Positions 35,909 through 44,676 of a stretch of DNA of 64,000 nucleotides are shown piece after piece. The translations under genes were made by a program, and so were the position numbers. This stretch comes from Kineosphaera limosa NBRC 100340 (lineage in GTDB: Bacteria; Actinomycetota; Actinomycetes; Actinomycetales; Dermatophilaceae), in the NCBI RefSeq assembly GCF_000298215.1, contig NZ_BAHD01000004.1, forward strand, positions 124,001-188,000, written 5' to 3'. The notes beneath the pieces were generated by a model, which did no database searches, was not told the origin of the DNA, and saw only the letters and a list, made by a program, of their open reading frames with translations. The number at the start of each line of letters is the position of its first letter. Position 1 is the stretch's first letter.

Positions 35909-36014
35909 GGGACACGGGCCGTTGCAACGGGACACGCCTTGACTCTTCTGGACACGCCTTGTCAGGTGTGCCCAGACCGGTTCAGGCGTGTCCCGTTGCG
36001 GTGCAGTGTGTCCC
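35909..36014. repeat. Six-site palindromic array, copy 3
   Basis: Forward half-sites GGGACAC (35909), GGGACAC (35929) and TGGACAC (35949); reverse half-sites GTGCCCA (35968), GTGTCCC (35988) and GTGTCCC (36008). The offsets are again exactly 0, 20, 40, 59, 79 and 99. It lies between the leftward toxin gene (58 bp away) and the 3' end of the CPBP-like gene (27 bp away). It can therefore act on the toxin promoter but not on a CPBP promoter. Confidence 0.92.
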
Positions 36015-36040
36015 GTCCGAGGGGCCAGCGCCGTCTACCT

Positions 36041-36907
36041 TTACCAGCCGTGGACGAGCGGGAAGATCGGGAGCGCCTGGGGGTGGTGGGCGTGCACGAT
36101 GACCAGGAAGACGACGGCGTCGAAGAGCAGGTGAATGACGACGACGTAGAGCAGGTTCTGTTTGGTCCAGGAGAAGATCAGGCCCTGGATGAGCGCGAAC
36201 GGGATGGTCAGGAACGGGCCCCACGACTGGTAACCCAGCTCCCACAGGAACGAGACGAAGATGCTCGCCTGCAACACGTTCGCCACGACCGGGCGAAAGT
36301 GCCGCATGAACAGCACGTAGCAGGTGCAGATGAAGAACAACTCGTCCCACAGGCCCACCGCGTTGACGCCGATGAACAGGCGCACGATCTCGTGCGTCTC
36401 CACGACCGCGGGCCAGTTGGTGTACACCCCGCTGGTCAGGAAGTAGAACGGCAGGATGAGGTAGGCCGCGAAGATGACGATGACCAGATAGGTCCACATC
36501 GCCCGGCTCCAGCGCCCCAGGCCCCACGGAAACCGAATCGCGTGCTCCTTGTAGACCCATCGGCTGATCGCGTACGGCACGACCACGGCCCAACCCAGAG
36601 CGAGCGTGAACCGCAGCATGCCCGCGTTGGAGATGTCCGCGTGCAGGCTGATGAAGCTGATGCCGGTCAGCGCGATGGCGATGAGCAGCAGGTCGGTGCA
36701 CAACCGCCGGGAGCGGCCCGTGCGGTCGGTCCACCACGCCCCGGCCAGACCCGCGACGAGGCAGGCGTACCCCGGCGGGTCGATCATCAGCCAGAACAGG
36801 AAAACCGCACCCGCGCCGATGAGCGCCCCCGGCAGGAGAGCGATCGGGTGCGTCGTCGAGCCCGCGGCGGCGATCCATCGGCGGCGACCGGTCGTCGCCG
36901 AACTCAC
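36041..36907 (-). CDS. Multi-pass membrane protein, CPBP-like
   Basis: 288 residues from a GTG overlapping the stop of the DUF480-methyltransferase gene (GTGA). About eight membrane helices are predicted. The C-terminal half resembles CPBP/Abi intramembrane proteases, but the hallmarks are weakened. EExxxR is replaced by WDELFFICTCYVLF, the second FxxxH motif reads SFLWELGY without histidine, and the last motif is HLLFD rather than HxxxN. It may be a divergent or inactive member. Translation coupling to the upstream methyltransferase suggests a shared role, possibly modification or turnover of a membrane or prenylated component, which is inference only. Confidence 0.55.
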   Translation of the reverse strand: MSSATTGRRRWIAAAGSTTHPIALLPGALIGAGAVFLFWLMIDPPGYACLVAGLAGAWWTDRTGRSRRLCTDLLLIAIALTGISFISLHADISNAGMLRFTLALGWAVVVPYAISRWVYKEHAIRFPWGLGRWSRAMWTYLVIVIFAAYLILPFYFLTSGVYTNWPAVVETHEIVRLFIGVNAVGLWDELFFICTCYVLFMRHFRPVVANVLQASIFVSFLWELGYQSWGPFLTIPFALIQGLIFSWTKQNLLYVVVIHLLFDAVVFLVIVHAHHPQALPIFPLVHGW

Positions 36908-38127
36908 GAGCGCGACTCCTTGTGGGCCAGCACGTAGAGCCGCGGCACCTCGGACTCGACGTCGGCCAGCGGACCGCGGATGTACCACTCGTCGATGACA
37001 AGCCCGGCGGCGCTCACGGCGTCGCGCACCGCCTGCGGGTCGTGCAGCACGAACGACACGTCGACCTCGTGCCCCCACCAGTCGGTGAGGTGCCGCACCT
37101 CGTCGCCGAGGTGCACGGCCAACGCCAGCTGCCCGCCGGAGTCCAGCGTGCGGGCCAGCGCCGCGACGGCACCGGGCAGTTCGGAGCCGGCCAGGTGCAC
37201 GAGGGAGTACCAGGCGATGATCGCCGCCCAACCCGGCGCCCGCGGCGGACGCAACAGCCGGGTGTAGTCGCCCACCTCGAACGTCAGGTCGGGGTAGTCG
37301 GCGCGGGCCCGCGCCACCATCTCCGGTGCCAGGTCGACCCCGGTGACGTCGGCGCCCGCGTCGGCGAGGAAGGCCGCCAGGTGGCCCGGGCCGCAGCCCA
37401 CGTCGGCGACCGGTCCGCCTCCGGACTCCTCGGCGACCCGCTCGAGCAGCCAGCGGTCGAAGGGCTTGTGGATCAGCTCCTCCCCGTAGTTCTCGGCGTA
37501 AGCGTCGGCGACCAGGCCGTAGGTCGCGCGCACCCGGTCGTCGCGCGCCGCGGGTCCTTCGGCGATGACCGTGTCGCGGTCGACGGCCGGCAGCTGCGCG
37601 GTGGCCTGCGGGGTGGCCGCGGCCGGGACCGGTCCGAGCAGGTGCGCCCACCGCGGATCGTGTTGCCCCGCTTGGCGTTCCAGCTGCGCGGCGAGCGGAT
37701 CGGCGCGCTCGGCCAGGCGCTGCAGGCACGCCTGCACCTGCTCGCGGTCCGCGAACGAGAAGAGGCGCTCGGTGCGCGTCTTGAGCTCACCGGCGGACTG
37801 CGGCCCCCGCAACAACAGCACGGTCAGCAGGGCGCGCTCGTCGTCGGCGAGGCCGAGGGCGTCGGCCAGCAGCTGGTGGAACTTCAGCGCGCGCGAGCCC
37901 TTACCCGCCCAGACGATGCGCAGCAGCCCGCGCTCCTTGAGGTCGCGGGCCACGCGCTCCAACTCGGTGTCGGCGTAGTCGGTGACCGGGTCGCGGCTCG
38001 TGCTCTGATTGCATGCCGTGCGCAGCGCGTTGAGGCTCAGCGGATAGCTGCCCGGGACCGTGACCTCCTTCTCCAGGAGCGCCCCGAGCACGCGCTGTTC
38101 GACGGGGGCCAGCACCGGACGGTCCAT
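36904..38127 (-). CDS. DUF480 (YceH-like) domain fused to a class I methyltransferase
   Basis: 407 residues. The first 165 or so are a DUF480/YceH domain of two winged helices (LAPVEQRVLGALLEKEVTVPGSYPLSLNALRTACNQ, then LLLRGPQSAGELKTRTERL), normally a stand-alone protein. The rest is a SAM-dependent methyltransferase with VADVGCGPGHLAAFLADAGADVTGVDL and IIAWYSLVHL. A winged-helix part joined to a methyltransferase suggests an enzyme that recognises nucleic acid or a regulator with a catalytic domain. The methyl acceptor is unknown. It overlaps the CPBP-like gene by four bases. Confidence 0.85.
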   Translation of the reverse strand: MDRPVLAPVEQRVLGALLEKEVTVPGSYPLSLNALRTACNQSTSRDPVTDYADTELERVARDLKERGLLRIVWAGKGSRALKFHQLLADALGLADDERALLTVLLLRGPQSAGELKTRTERLFSFADREQVQACLQRLAERADPLAAQLERQAGQHDPRWAHLLGPVPAAATPQATAQLPAVDRDTVIAEGPAARDDRVRATYGLVADAYAENYGEELIHKPFDRWLLERVAEESGGGPVADVGCGPGHLAAFLADAGADVTGVDLAPEMVARARADYPDLTFEVGDYTRLLRPPRAPGWAAIIAWYSLVHLAGSELPGAVAALARTLDSGGQLALAVHLGDEVRHLTDWWGHEVDVSFVLHDPQAVRDAVSAAGLVIDEWYIRGPLADVESEVPRLYVLAHKESRS

Positions 38128-38172
38128 GCCTGCCAGTCTGACAAACCCGGTGGTTCTCCCGGGGGATACGCG

Positions 38173-38208
38173 ACGCGGCCGCCACCGACGAATCGATGAC
38201 GGCCGCGT
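38173..38208. terminator. fur-katA operon terminator
   Basis: ACGCGGCCG pairs with CGGCCGCGT, a perfect 9-bp stem with an 18-nt loop, 21 bp beyond the stop of the leftward katA gene. Confidence 0.6.
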
Positions 38209-38229
38209 GCCGCGTTGTCAGCGCCGACC

Positions 38230-39798
38230 TCAGGCGCCGGCCTTGACGAACTCCTCTTCGGTCGTGCCGGTGACCGGGTTGTCGGTCTCATCGGAATTGG
38301 GCCCGGGAGTCGCGATGGCGTCGCGGCCCAGGGCCTCGATCGCCGCCCGCACGCCCGCGCCGTACGCTGGGTCGGCCTTGGTGCAGTTGGCGATGTGCCG
38401 CTCGATGGTCTCCACCGAGGCGCCGGAGATGGCGCGGGCGGTGTTCTCGAAGAGCGCCTGCTGCTGCTCGGCGGTCATCTTCTCGCGGAAGAGCACGCCC
38501 GGCTGGGCGAAGTAGTCCTCGTCGTCTTCCCGGTGGTCGAACCGGTCGGCGTAGGGGTCGATCTTCAGGCCCGGCTCGCGGTATTGCGGCTGGTCCTCCC
38601 AACGACCGTAGGAGTTGGGGTTGATCGCCGGGGTCGGGCCCTGGCTGATCCGCATCGCGCCGTCGCGGTGGAACGAGTTGACGTTGTTCGCGGCGCGCGG
38701 GGAGTTCACCGGGATCTGGTGGTGGTTGACCCCGAGGCGGTACCGCTGAGCGTCGCCGTAGGAGAACAGTCGACCCTGCAGCATCCGGTCGGGGGAGAAG
38801 CCGATGCCCGGCACCACATTGGCCGGGTTGAATGCGGCCTGCTCGACGTCCAGGTGGTAGTTCTCCGGGTTGCGGTTCAGCTCGAACTCGCCGACCTCGA
38901 TGAGCGGGTAATCGGCCTTGGGCCAGATCTTGGTCAGGTCGAACGGGTGGTAGGGCACCTTCTCGGCGTCCGTCTCCGGCATGACCTGAATGAACAGCTT
39001 CCAGCGCGGGAAGTCGCCGGTCTCGATGGACTCGAAGAGGTCGCGCTGGTGCGACTCGCGGTCGGACCCGATGAGCTCGGCGGCTTGCGCGTCGGTGAGG
39101 TTCTTGATGCCCTGCTGGGTGCGGAAGTGGAACTTGACCCAGAACCGCTCGCCCTGGTCGTTGTACATGGAGAAGGTGTGCGAGCCGAACCCGTGCATGT
39201 GCCGGTAGGAGGCGGGAATGCCTCGGTCGGACATGACGATCGTCACCTGGTGCAGGGCCTCGGGCAGGTTCGTCCAGAAGTCCCAGTTGTTCTCGGCCGA
39301 GCGCAGGTTGGTCTTGGGGTCGCGCTTGACCGCGTGGTTGAGGTCGGGAAACTTCAGCGCGTCGCGGAAGAAGAAGACCGGCGTGTTGTTGCCCACGACA
39401 TCCCAGTTGCCCTGCTCGGTGTAGAACTTCACCGAGAAGCCGCGGATGTCGCGCTCGGCGTCGGCCGCGCCGCGCTCTCCGGCGACCGTCGAGAAGCGAA
39501 TGAACATCTCGCACTCGTTGCCGACCTGGCTGAACAGTTGCGCGCACGTGTACTGGCTGATGTCGTGCGTGACCTTGAACGTGCCGTAGGCACCGGAGCC
39601 CTTGGCGTGCATCCGGCGCTCGGGGATCACCTCGCGGTCGAAGTGGGCCAGCTTCTCCAGGAACCAGACGTCCTGCAGCAGCATCGGGCCGCGCGGCCCG
39701 GCCGTCAGGCTGTTCTGGCCGTCCCAGACCGGCGCACCGGCGACCGTCGTCAACGGCTTGGTGTCTCCGGGGGATTGGCGGGGACCTGCGACATCCAT
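38230..39798 (-). CDS. katA: Catalase (monofunctional, haem)
   Basis: 522-residue cytoplasmic haem catalase that splits hydrogen peroxide. Seen are [22 protein letters not shown], the distal histidine in [15 protein letters not shown], the asparagine in [12 protein letters not shown], the proximal tyrosine region [15 protein letters not shown] and the [18 protein letters not shown] block. Length fits the small-subunit clade. AAGGAG lies 8 nt before the ATG. It follows the Fur-family gene by 25 bp in the same direction, forming a peroxide-response operon whose regulator controls its own transcription. Confidence 0.97.
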   Translation of the reverse strand: MDVAGPRQSPGDTKPLTTVAGAPVWDGQNSLTAGPRGPMLLQDVWFLEKLAHFDREVIPERRMHAKGSGAYGTFKVTHDISQYTCAQLFSQVGNECEMFIRFSTVAGERGAADAERDIRGFSVKFYTEQGNWDVVGNNTPVFFFRDALKFPDLNHAVKRDPKTNLRSAENNWDFWTNLPEALHQVTIVMSDRGIPASYRHMHGFGSHTFSMYNDQGERFWVKFHFRTQQGIKNLTDAQAAELIGSDRESHQRDLFESIETGDFPRWKLFIQVMPETDAEKVPYHPFDLTKIWPKADYPLIEVGEFELNRNPENYHLDVEQAAFNPANVVPGIGFSPDRMLQGRLFSYGDAQRYRLGVNHHQIPVNSPRAANNVNSFHRDGAMRISQGPTPAINPNSYGRWEDQPQYREPGLKIDPYADRFDHREDDEDYFAQPGVLFREKMTAEQQQALFENTARAISGASVETIERHIANCTKADPAYGAGVRAAIEALGRDAIATPGPNSDETDNPVTGTTEEEFVKAGA

Positions 39799-39823
39799 GG
39801 GTTTTGCTCCTTCGTAACGTGCC

Positions 39824-40312
39824 TCATTTGGGACATGCGGGGGGCGTCGGGTCGGTGACGCCGGGGGTGATCGGAGCCGGTGTGGCGGCCGCTGAGCAGG
39901 CCGGGCACAGGCCCCAGAAGACGACCTCGGCTTCGTCGACGGCGAAGCCGTGGGTCTGGGCCGGGTCGAGGCAGGGTGCCTGCCCGACGCTGCATTCGAC
40001 GTCGATCACGGCGCGACAGCCACGGCAGACGAGGTGGTGGTGGTTGTCGCCGCGGTGCAACTCGAAGAGGGCGGGCGAGCCGGCGGGCTCGATGCGGCGC
40101 ACGATCCCGGCGCCGTTCAGCGCGTAGAGCACGTCGTAGATCGCCTGCTTGCTCACCTTGCCCAGGCGGGTGCGCACCGCCGCGGAGATCGCCTCGGCGT
40201 CGGTGTGCGGTCGTTGCCACAGCTCATCGAGGACGGCGACGCGCGGGCGGGTGACGCGCAGACCCGCGTCGCGCAGCGTGGCTGCGGCGTCGGGGCGGGG
40301 CGTCGTCATCAT
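39824..40312 (-). CDS. Fur-family regulator (peroxide or iron responsive)
   Basis: 162 residues from ATG 40312 (a second ATG follows at once). The winged-helix domain [30 protein letters not shown] and [19 protein letters not shown] is followed by the metal-binding domain with [14 protein letters not shown] and a second CPAC zinc pair. Position directly before katA argues for a FurA/CatR/PerR-like peroxide sensor that derepresses catalase. GGAG lies 8 nt upstream of the start. A palindrome over the promoter, 40330-40349, is the likely operator. The C-terminal Pro/Thr tail is unusual but short. Confidence 0.9.
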   Translation of the reverse strand: MMTTPRPDAAATLRDAGLRVTRPRVAVLDELWQRPHTDAEAISAAVRTRLGKVSKQAIYDVLYALNGAGIVRRIEPAGSPALFELHRGDNHHHLVCRGCRAVIDVECSVGQAPCLDPAQTHGFAVDEAEVVFWGLCPACSAAATPAPITPGVTDPTPPACPK

Positions 40313-40329
40313 CGGCACTACTCCATCAT

Positions 40330-40349
40330 CTGGACTGGATCCAGTTAAG
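40330..40349. promoter_or_regulatory. Palindromic operator candidate before fur-katA
   Basis: A perfect 12-bp palindrome ACTGGATCCAGT (40334-40345) extends to a 20-bp inverted repeat with 8 of 10 pairs. It sits 18 bp upstream of the fur start, where an autoregulatory Fur-family box would be expected, in the divergent region with hrpA. Confidence 0.6.
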
Positions 40350-40491
40350 AACGTACTCGCTAGGGGGCTCGGCAGCAACCGGAGGGGGTCGAACCGGCCG
40401 GCACCGCACGCCCGGCGCCGCGGCGCCGACCTCTGGCCTCGGTGTCGAATCGGTGTCCAACTCGGTTGCGCCCGGCGCCTACCCTGAGGGG

Positions 40492-43400
40492 ATGCCCAAC
40501 CCTGCGAACCGAGGGACCGAACGCCGGTCGAACCGGGCTGCCCGCTCGGGCCGGTCGGGGCGCTCGAATCGGGAGGCGAGCCCGGCCCGGGACCCGCGCC
40601 CGGCTCGGGACGCCGCTCGCCGCATGGCCCAGGCCGAGCAAGTGACCCGGCGCCGCGCCGCAGCCCAGGGCCTGCACGTCACCTACCCCGAGGAGCTGCC
40701 GGTCAGCGCCCGCCGCGAGGACATCGCCGCGGCGATCCGCGACCATCAGGTCGTCATCATCGCCGGCGAGACCGGCTCGGGTAAGACGACGCAGATCCCC
40801 AAGATCTGCCTCGACCTGGGCCGCGGCGTCGCCGGGCAGATCGGGCACACCCAGCCGCGGCGGATCGCGGCCCGATCGGTCGCCGAGCGCATCGCTGATG
40901 AACTCGACGTCGAGCTCGGCCAACAGGTCGGCTACCAGGTGCGCTTCACGGACCATTCCAGCCGCGACACGCTCGTCAAGGTGATGACCGACGGGGTGCT
41001 GCTCAACGAGCTGCAACGCGACCGCGACCTGCGCCGCTACGACACCATCATCATCGACGAGGCGCACGAACGAAGCCTCAATATCGACTTCATCCTCGGC
41101 TACCTCAAGCAGCTGCTGCCGCGCCGCCCCGACCTCAAGGTGATCGTCACCTCCGCGACCATCGACCCCGAGAAGTTCGCCAATCACTTCGCGACGAACG
41201 GTCGCCCGGCGCCCATCGTGGAGGTCTCCGGGCGCACCTATCCGGTCGAGATACGGTACCGGCCGCTGGTGCGCCAGCAGCGCAGCGCCAAGCCCGGAGG
41301 GCAGCCCGAGGACGTCGAGATCGACCAGGTCACCGGCATCGTCGAGGCCGTCGAGGAGCTGTGGACCGAGACCGGTTCGGCCGATCGGGCCCGCGATGGT
41401 GGCGGCGAGGACATCCTCGTGTTCCTCTCCGGCGAGCGGGAGATCCGCGACGCCGCGGACGCCCTCGCGAGCCTCAACCTGCCCGGCACGCAGATCCTGC
41501 CGCTGTACGCCCGCCTGTCGGCCGCCGATCAGCACCGGGTGTTCTCGCGGCACCCCGGGCGGCGAGTCGTGTTGGCCACCAACGTCGCCGAGACATCGCT
41601 GACCGTGCCCGGCATCCGCTACGTCGTCGACGCCGGCACCGCCCGCATCTCCCGCTACTCCCAGCGCCTGAAGGTGCAGCGGCTGCCGATCGAGCCGATC
41701 AGCCAGGCCAGCGCCGCCCAACGCTCCGGCCGCAGCGGCCGCGTCGCCGACGGCATCGCGATCCGGCTCTACGCAGAAGACGACTTCGAGCAGCGCGCCG
41801 AGTTCACCGACCCCGAGATCCTGCGCACCAACCTCGCCAGCGTCATCCTGCAGATGACCAGCCTGGGCCTGGGCGACCTGAGCCGCTTCCCGTTCGTCGA
41901 CCGGCCCGACTCCCGCATGGTCGCCGACGGCGTGCGGCTGCTGCACGAACTCAATGCGATCGACCCCGAACAGCCCGACCCGCGCAAGCGATTGACGCCC
42001 ATCGGGCGGCGGTTGGCGCGCTTGCCCGTCGACCCTCGGTTGGGGCGGATGCTGCTGGAGGCAGATCGCAACGGTGTGTTGCCCGATGTCGCGGTCATCG
42101 TCGCGGCCCTGTCGATCCAGGACGTGCGCGAACGGCCCTCCGAGAAGCAGGCCCAGGCCGATCAGCAGCACGCCCGCTTCCGCGACGAGCACTCCGACTT
42201 CGTTTCGATCCTCAACCTGTGGCGCTACGTGCGCGGCAAGCAGAAGGAGCTGTCCGGCAGCGCGTTTCGGCGGATGTGCCGCGACGAGTACCTGCACTAC
42301 CTGCGGATCCGTGAGTGGCAGGACCTCGTGGCCCAACTGCGGCAGGCGACCAAAGACCTCGACCTGCACTGGGAGTCAGCGCATACGCAGAACGAGTCAG
42401 CGCATACGCAGAACGCGGTGGACGCCGACGCGGTACACCGCAGCCTGCTCGCCGGGCTGCTCTCGCACATCGGGCTGCGTGATCCCGACCGCCGCGACTA
42501 CCTCGGAGCGCGCGGGGCCCGGTTCGCCATCCAGCCCGGCTCCACGCTGTTCCGCAAGCCGCCCGACTGGGTGATGAGCGCCGAACTCGTCGAGACGACC
42601 CGGTTGTGGGCGCGTACCAACGCCCTGACCAACCCCGAATGGGTGGAAGCCGCGGCGTCGCACCTCGTCAAGCGCCAGTACGGCGAGCCGCGGTGGAGCC
42701 GCAGCCGCGCCGGGGCGATCGCCAGCGAACGCGTCACCCTCTACGGGGTGCCGCTCATCGCCGACCGCACGGTCGCCCTCGGCTCGATCGACCCCGTGAC
42801 CAGCCGCGACCTGTTCATCCGCAACGCCCTCGTCGAAGGCGACTGGGACACCCCGCACCGCTTCTTTCACGACAACCGCAAGCTCATCGACTCCCTCGCC
42901 GAGCTGGAGTCCAGGGCACGGCGGCGCGACATCCTCGTCGACGACGAGACGCTCGTGGAGTTCTACGACGAGCGCATCCCCGACCACGTCGTCTCCGGCG
43001 CCCACTTCGACAGCTGGTGGAAGCAGGCCCGCCGCGAGCAGCCCGACCTGTTGACGTTCACCGAAGAGCTGCTCGTCAACGAGGCCGCCGCGCAAGGGAT
43101 CGACGCCGCCGCGTATCCGCAGGTCTGGGAGCAGGGCGACCTCCGATTGCGGCTCACCTACCAGTTCGAGCCCGGCGCCGACGCCGACGGCGTGACCTGC
43201 CACATCCCCATCGAGCAGCTCAACCAGGTGCGCGACGTCGGATTCGACTGGCTCGTGCCGGGTCTGCGGGAGGAGCTGGCGATCGCGCTCGTGCGGGCGC
43301 TGCCCAAGGCCACCCGTAAGCACTTCGTGCCGGCCCCCGACCGGGCCCGCGCCGCCCTCGTCGAGGCAGACCCGGCCGGCGGGCGGCTCGTCGACGAGTT

Positions 43401-44622
43401 GGCTCGCGGCCTGTACATCGCCACCGGTCACCGGGTGCCACCCGGTGACTGGAACCTCGACGCCGTGCCCGACCACCTGCGGATGACGTTCCGCATCGAC
43501 GGTCCGGGTGCGAGCGCCGACGCCGGGGGCGGACGACCACGAGGGCGCGGCCGAGGCAGGGGCCGAGGCGCGGGGAGGCGGACGCTCGCCGAAGGCAAGG
43601 ACCTCGCCGCGCTGCAGCAGCAGTTGGCGGTGTCGATGGCCACGACGATGGCGACTGCCGCCGCGGACGCGGGCCTGGAACGCAGCGGCCTGACCGACTG
43701 GAACCTGGGCGAGTCGGGCGAGCTGCCGGCGACGTTCGAACGACGCCGTGGTGACCGCGTCGTGCAGGGTTTTCCGGCGCTCGTCGACGAGGGCGGCAGC
43801 GTGGCTGTCAAGGTGCTCGCGACGCCCGCTTTGCAGGAGGCGGCGACACGCGCCGGGGTGCGGCGACTTTTGCTGCTCAACACAACCGTCCCGTGGAAGC
43901 GGATTCTCGGGCTCATGACCAACGCGCAGAAGTTGGCGCTGGGCAATAACCCACACGGCAGTGTGCAGAAGTTGCTCGACGACATCCTCGCGGCCGCTGT
44001 CGACCAGATCGTCGCCGAGCAGACCAGCGCCGGCCCATCGGGGCTGCGCACCCGCGACGACTACGAGGCGACTCTGGCGGCCGTCAAGCAGCGCATCGTG
44101 CCGACGGTGCTGGACCTCGTCGAGCAGGTCCAACCGACCCTGGACCGCGCCCTCGCGGTGCGCCTGGGCCTCGACGCGCTGACCAGCCCCGCCGCGGCCC
44201 CCCTCAAGGCCGACCTGCGCGCCCAACTCGACGGCCTCATCCACGACGGTTTCGTCGCGCAGACCGGCGCCGCGCAGCTGCGCCACCTGCCGCGCTACCT
44301 CGCGGCGATGCTCGAGCGTCTCGACAAGGCCCCCCAGGACCTAGGCCGCGACGCCCAACGGCGCGAGACCGTCGCCGGGGTGCAGGACGAATTCGACAAG
44401 CTGGTGGCACAACTCCCGGCCGATGAGCGTGGCGCTCCCGACGTGGCCGCGTTGCGCTGGATGATCGAGGAGTTGCGGGTCAGCCTCTTCGCGCAGCGCC
44501 TCGGCACGGCTCATCCGGTGTCGCCGAAACGGATCTTCACCGCCATGGACCGCGTCGAGGACGCGCATCACAGCCTGTCCGTGGGCACAGGTGGGAACAT
44601 CGATGTGACGGGTCGGCGTTAA
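40492..44622 (+). CDS. hrpA: ATP-dependent RNA helicase HrpA
   Basis: 1376-residue DEAH-box helicase, full HrpA length. The motor shows GETGSGKTTQIPKICLDLGRG, HTQPRRIAARSVAERIADEL, DEAH in IIIDEAHERSLNIDFILG, VTSATIDPEKFANHF, FLSGEREIRDAADAL and VATNVAETSLTVPGIRYVVD-type motif V/VI with QRSGRSGRVADG. The long C-terminus carries the DUF3418 region typical of HrpA. It unwinds RNA and in E. coli is linked to rescue of collided ribosomes. The start may be ATG 40492 or GTG 40453. An in-frame 21-bp tandem repeat (ESAHTQN twice, residues 628-641) and an Arg/Gly patch (GRPRGRGRGRGRGAGRR) interrupt it. Confidence 0.95.
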   Translation: MPNPANRGTERRSNRAARSGRSGRSNREASPARDPRPARDAARRMAQAEQVTRRRAAAQGLHVTYPEELPVSARREDIAAAIRDHQVVIIAGETGSGKTTQIPKICLDLGRGVAGQIGHTQPRRIAARSVAERIADELDVELGQQVGYQVRFTDHSSRDTLVKVMTDGVLLNELQRDRDLRRYDTIIIDEAHERSLNIDFILGYLKQLLPRRPDLKVIVTSATIDPEKFANHFATNGRPAPIVEVSGRTYPVEIRYRPLVRQQRSAKPGGQPEDVEIDQVTGIVEAVEELWTETGSADRARDGGGEDILVFLSGEREIRDAADALASLNLPGTQILPLYARLSAADQHRVFSRHPGRRVVLATNVAETSLTVPGIRYVVDAGTARISRYSQRLKVQRLPIEPISQASAAQRSGRSGRVADGIAIRLYAEDDFEQRAEFTDPEILRTNLASVILQMTSLGLGDLSRFPFVDRPDSRMVADGVRLLHELNAIDPEQPDPRKRLTPIGRRLARLPVDPRLGRMLLEADRNGVLPDVAVIVAALSIQDVRERPSEKQAQADQQHARFRDEHSDFVSILNLWRYVRGKQKELSGSAFRRMCRDEYLHYLRIREWQDLVAQLRQATKDLDLHWESAHTQNESAHTQNAVDADAVHRSLLAGLLSHIGLRDPDRRDYLGARGARFAIQPGSTLFRKPPDWVMSAELVETTRLWARTNALTNPEWVEAAASHLVKRQYGEPRWSRSRAGAIASERVTLYGVPLIADRTVALGSIDPVTSRDLFIRNALVEGDWDTPHRFFHDNRKLIDSLAELESRARRRDILVDDETLVEFYDERIPDHVVSGAHFDSWWKQARREQPDLLTFTEELLVNEAAAQGIDAAAYPQVWEQGDLRLRLTYQFEPGADADGVTCHIPIEQLNQVRDVGFDWLVPGLREELAIALVRALPKATRKHFVPAPDRARAALVEADPAGGRLVDELARGLYIATGHRVPPGDWNLDAVPDHLRMTFRIDGPGASADAGGGRPRGRGRGRGRGAGRRTLAEGKDLAALQQQLAVSMATTMATAAADAGLERSGLTDWNLGESGELPATFERRRGDRVVQGFPALVDEGGSVAVKVLATPALQEAATRAGVRRLLLLNTTVPWKRILGLMTNAQKLALGNNPHGSVQKLLDDILAAAVDQIVAEQTSAGPSGLRTRDDYEATLAAVKQRIVPTVLDLVEQVQPTLDRALAVRLGLDALTSPAAAPLKADLRAQLDGLIHDGFVAQTGAAQLRHLPRYLAAMLERLDKAPQDLGRDAQRRETVAGVQDEFDKLVAQLPADERGAPDVAALRWMIEELRVSLFAQRLGTAHPVSPKRIFTAMDRVEDAHHSLSVGTGGNIDVTGRR
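42373..42414 (+). repeat. 21-bp perfect tandem repeat inside hrpA
   Basis: Two identical 21-bp units, 42373-42393 and 42394-42414, beginning GAGTCAGCGCATACGCAG. They keep frame and encode ESAHTQN twice in a variable linker of the helicase. Their base composition (about 57% GC) is clearly lower than the surrounding gene. Confidence 0.9.
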
Positions 44623-44676
44623 CGCCCCCGATGCCCGGTTGTTCGTTGAGGCAGAGTGTTCGTGAAGGAGGACACG

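Noticed and set aside
30731-36014. A CRISPR array made by the 20-bp-spaced repeats
   Set aside because: The repeated core is only 7 bp, it inverts in the middle of each copy, the spacers are partly conserved, and no cas genes are present.
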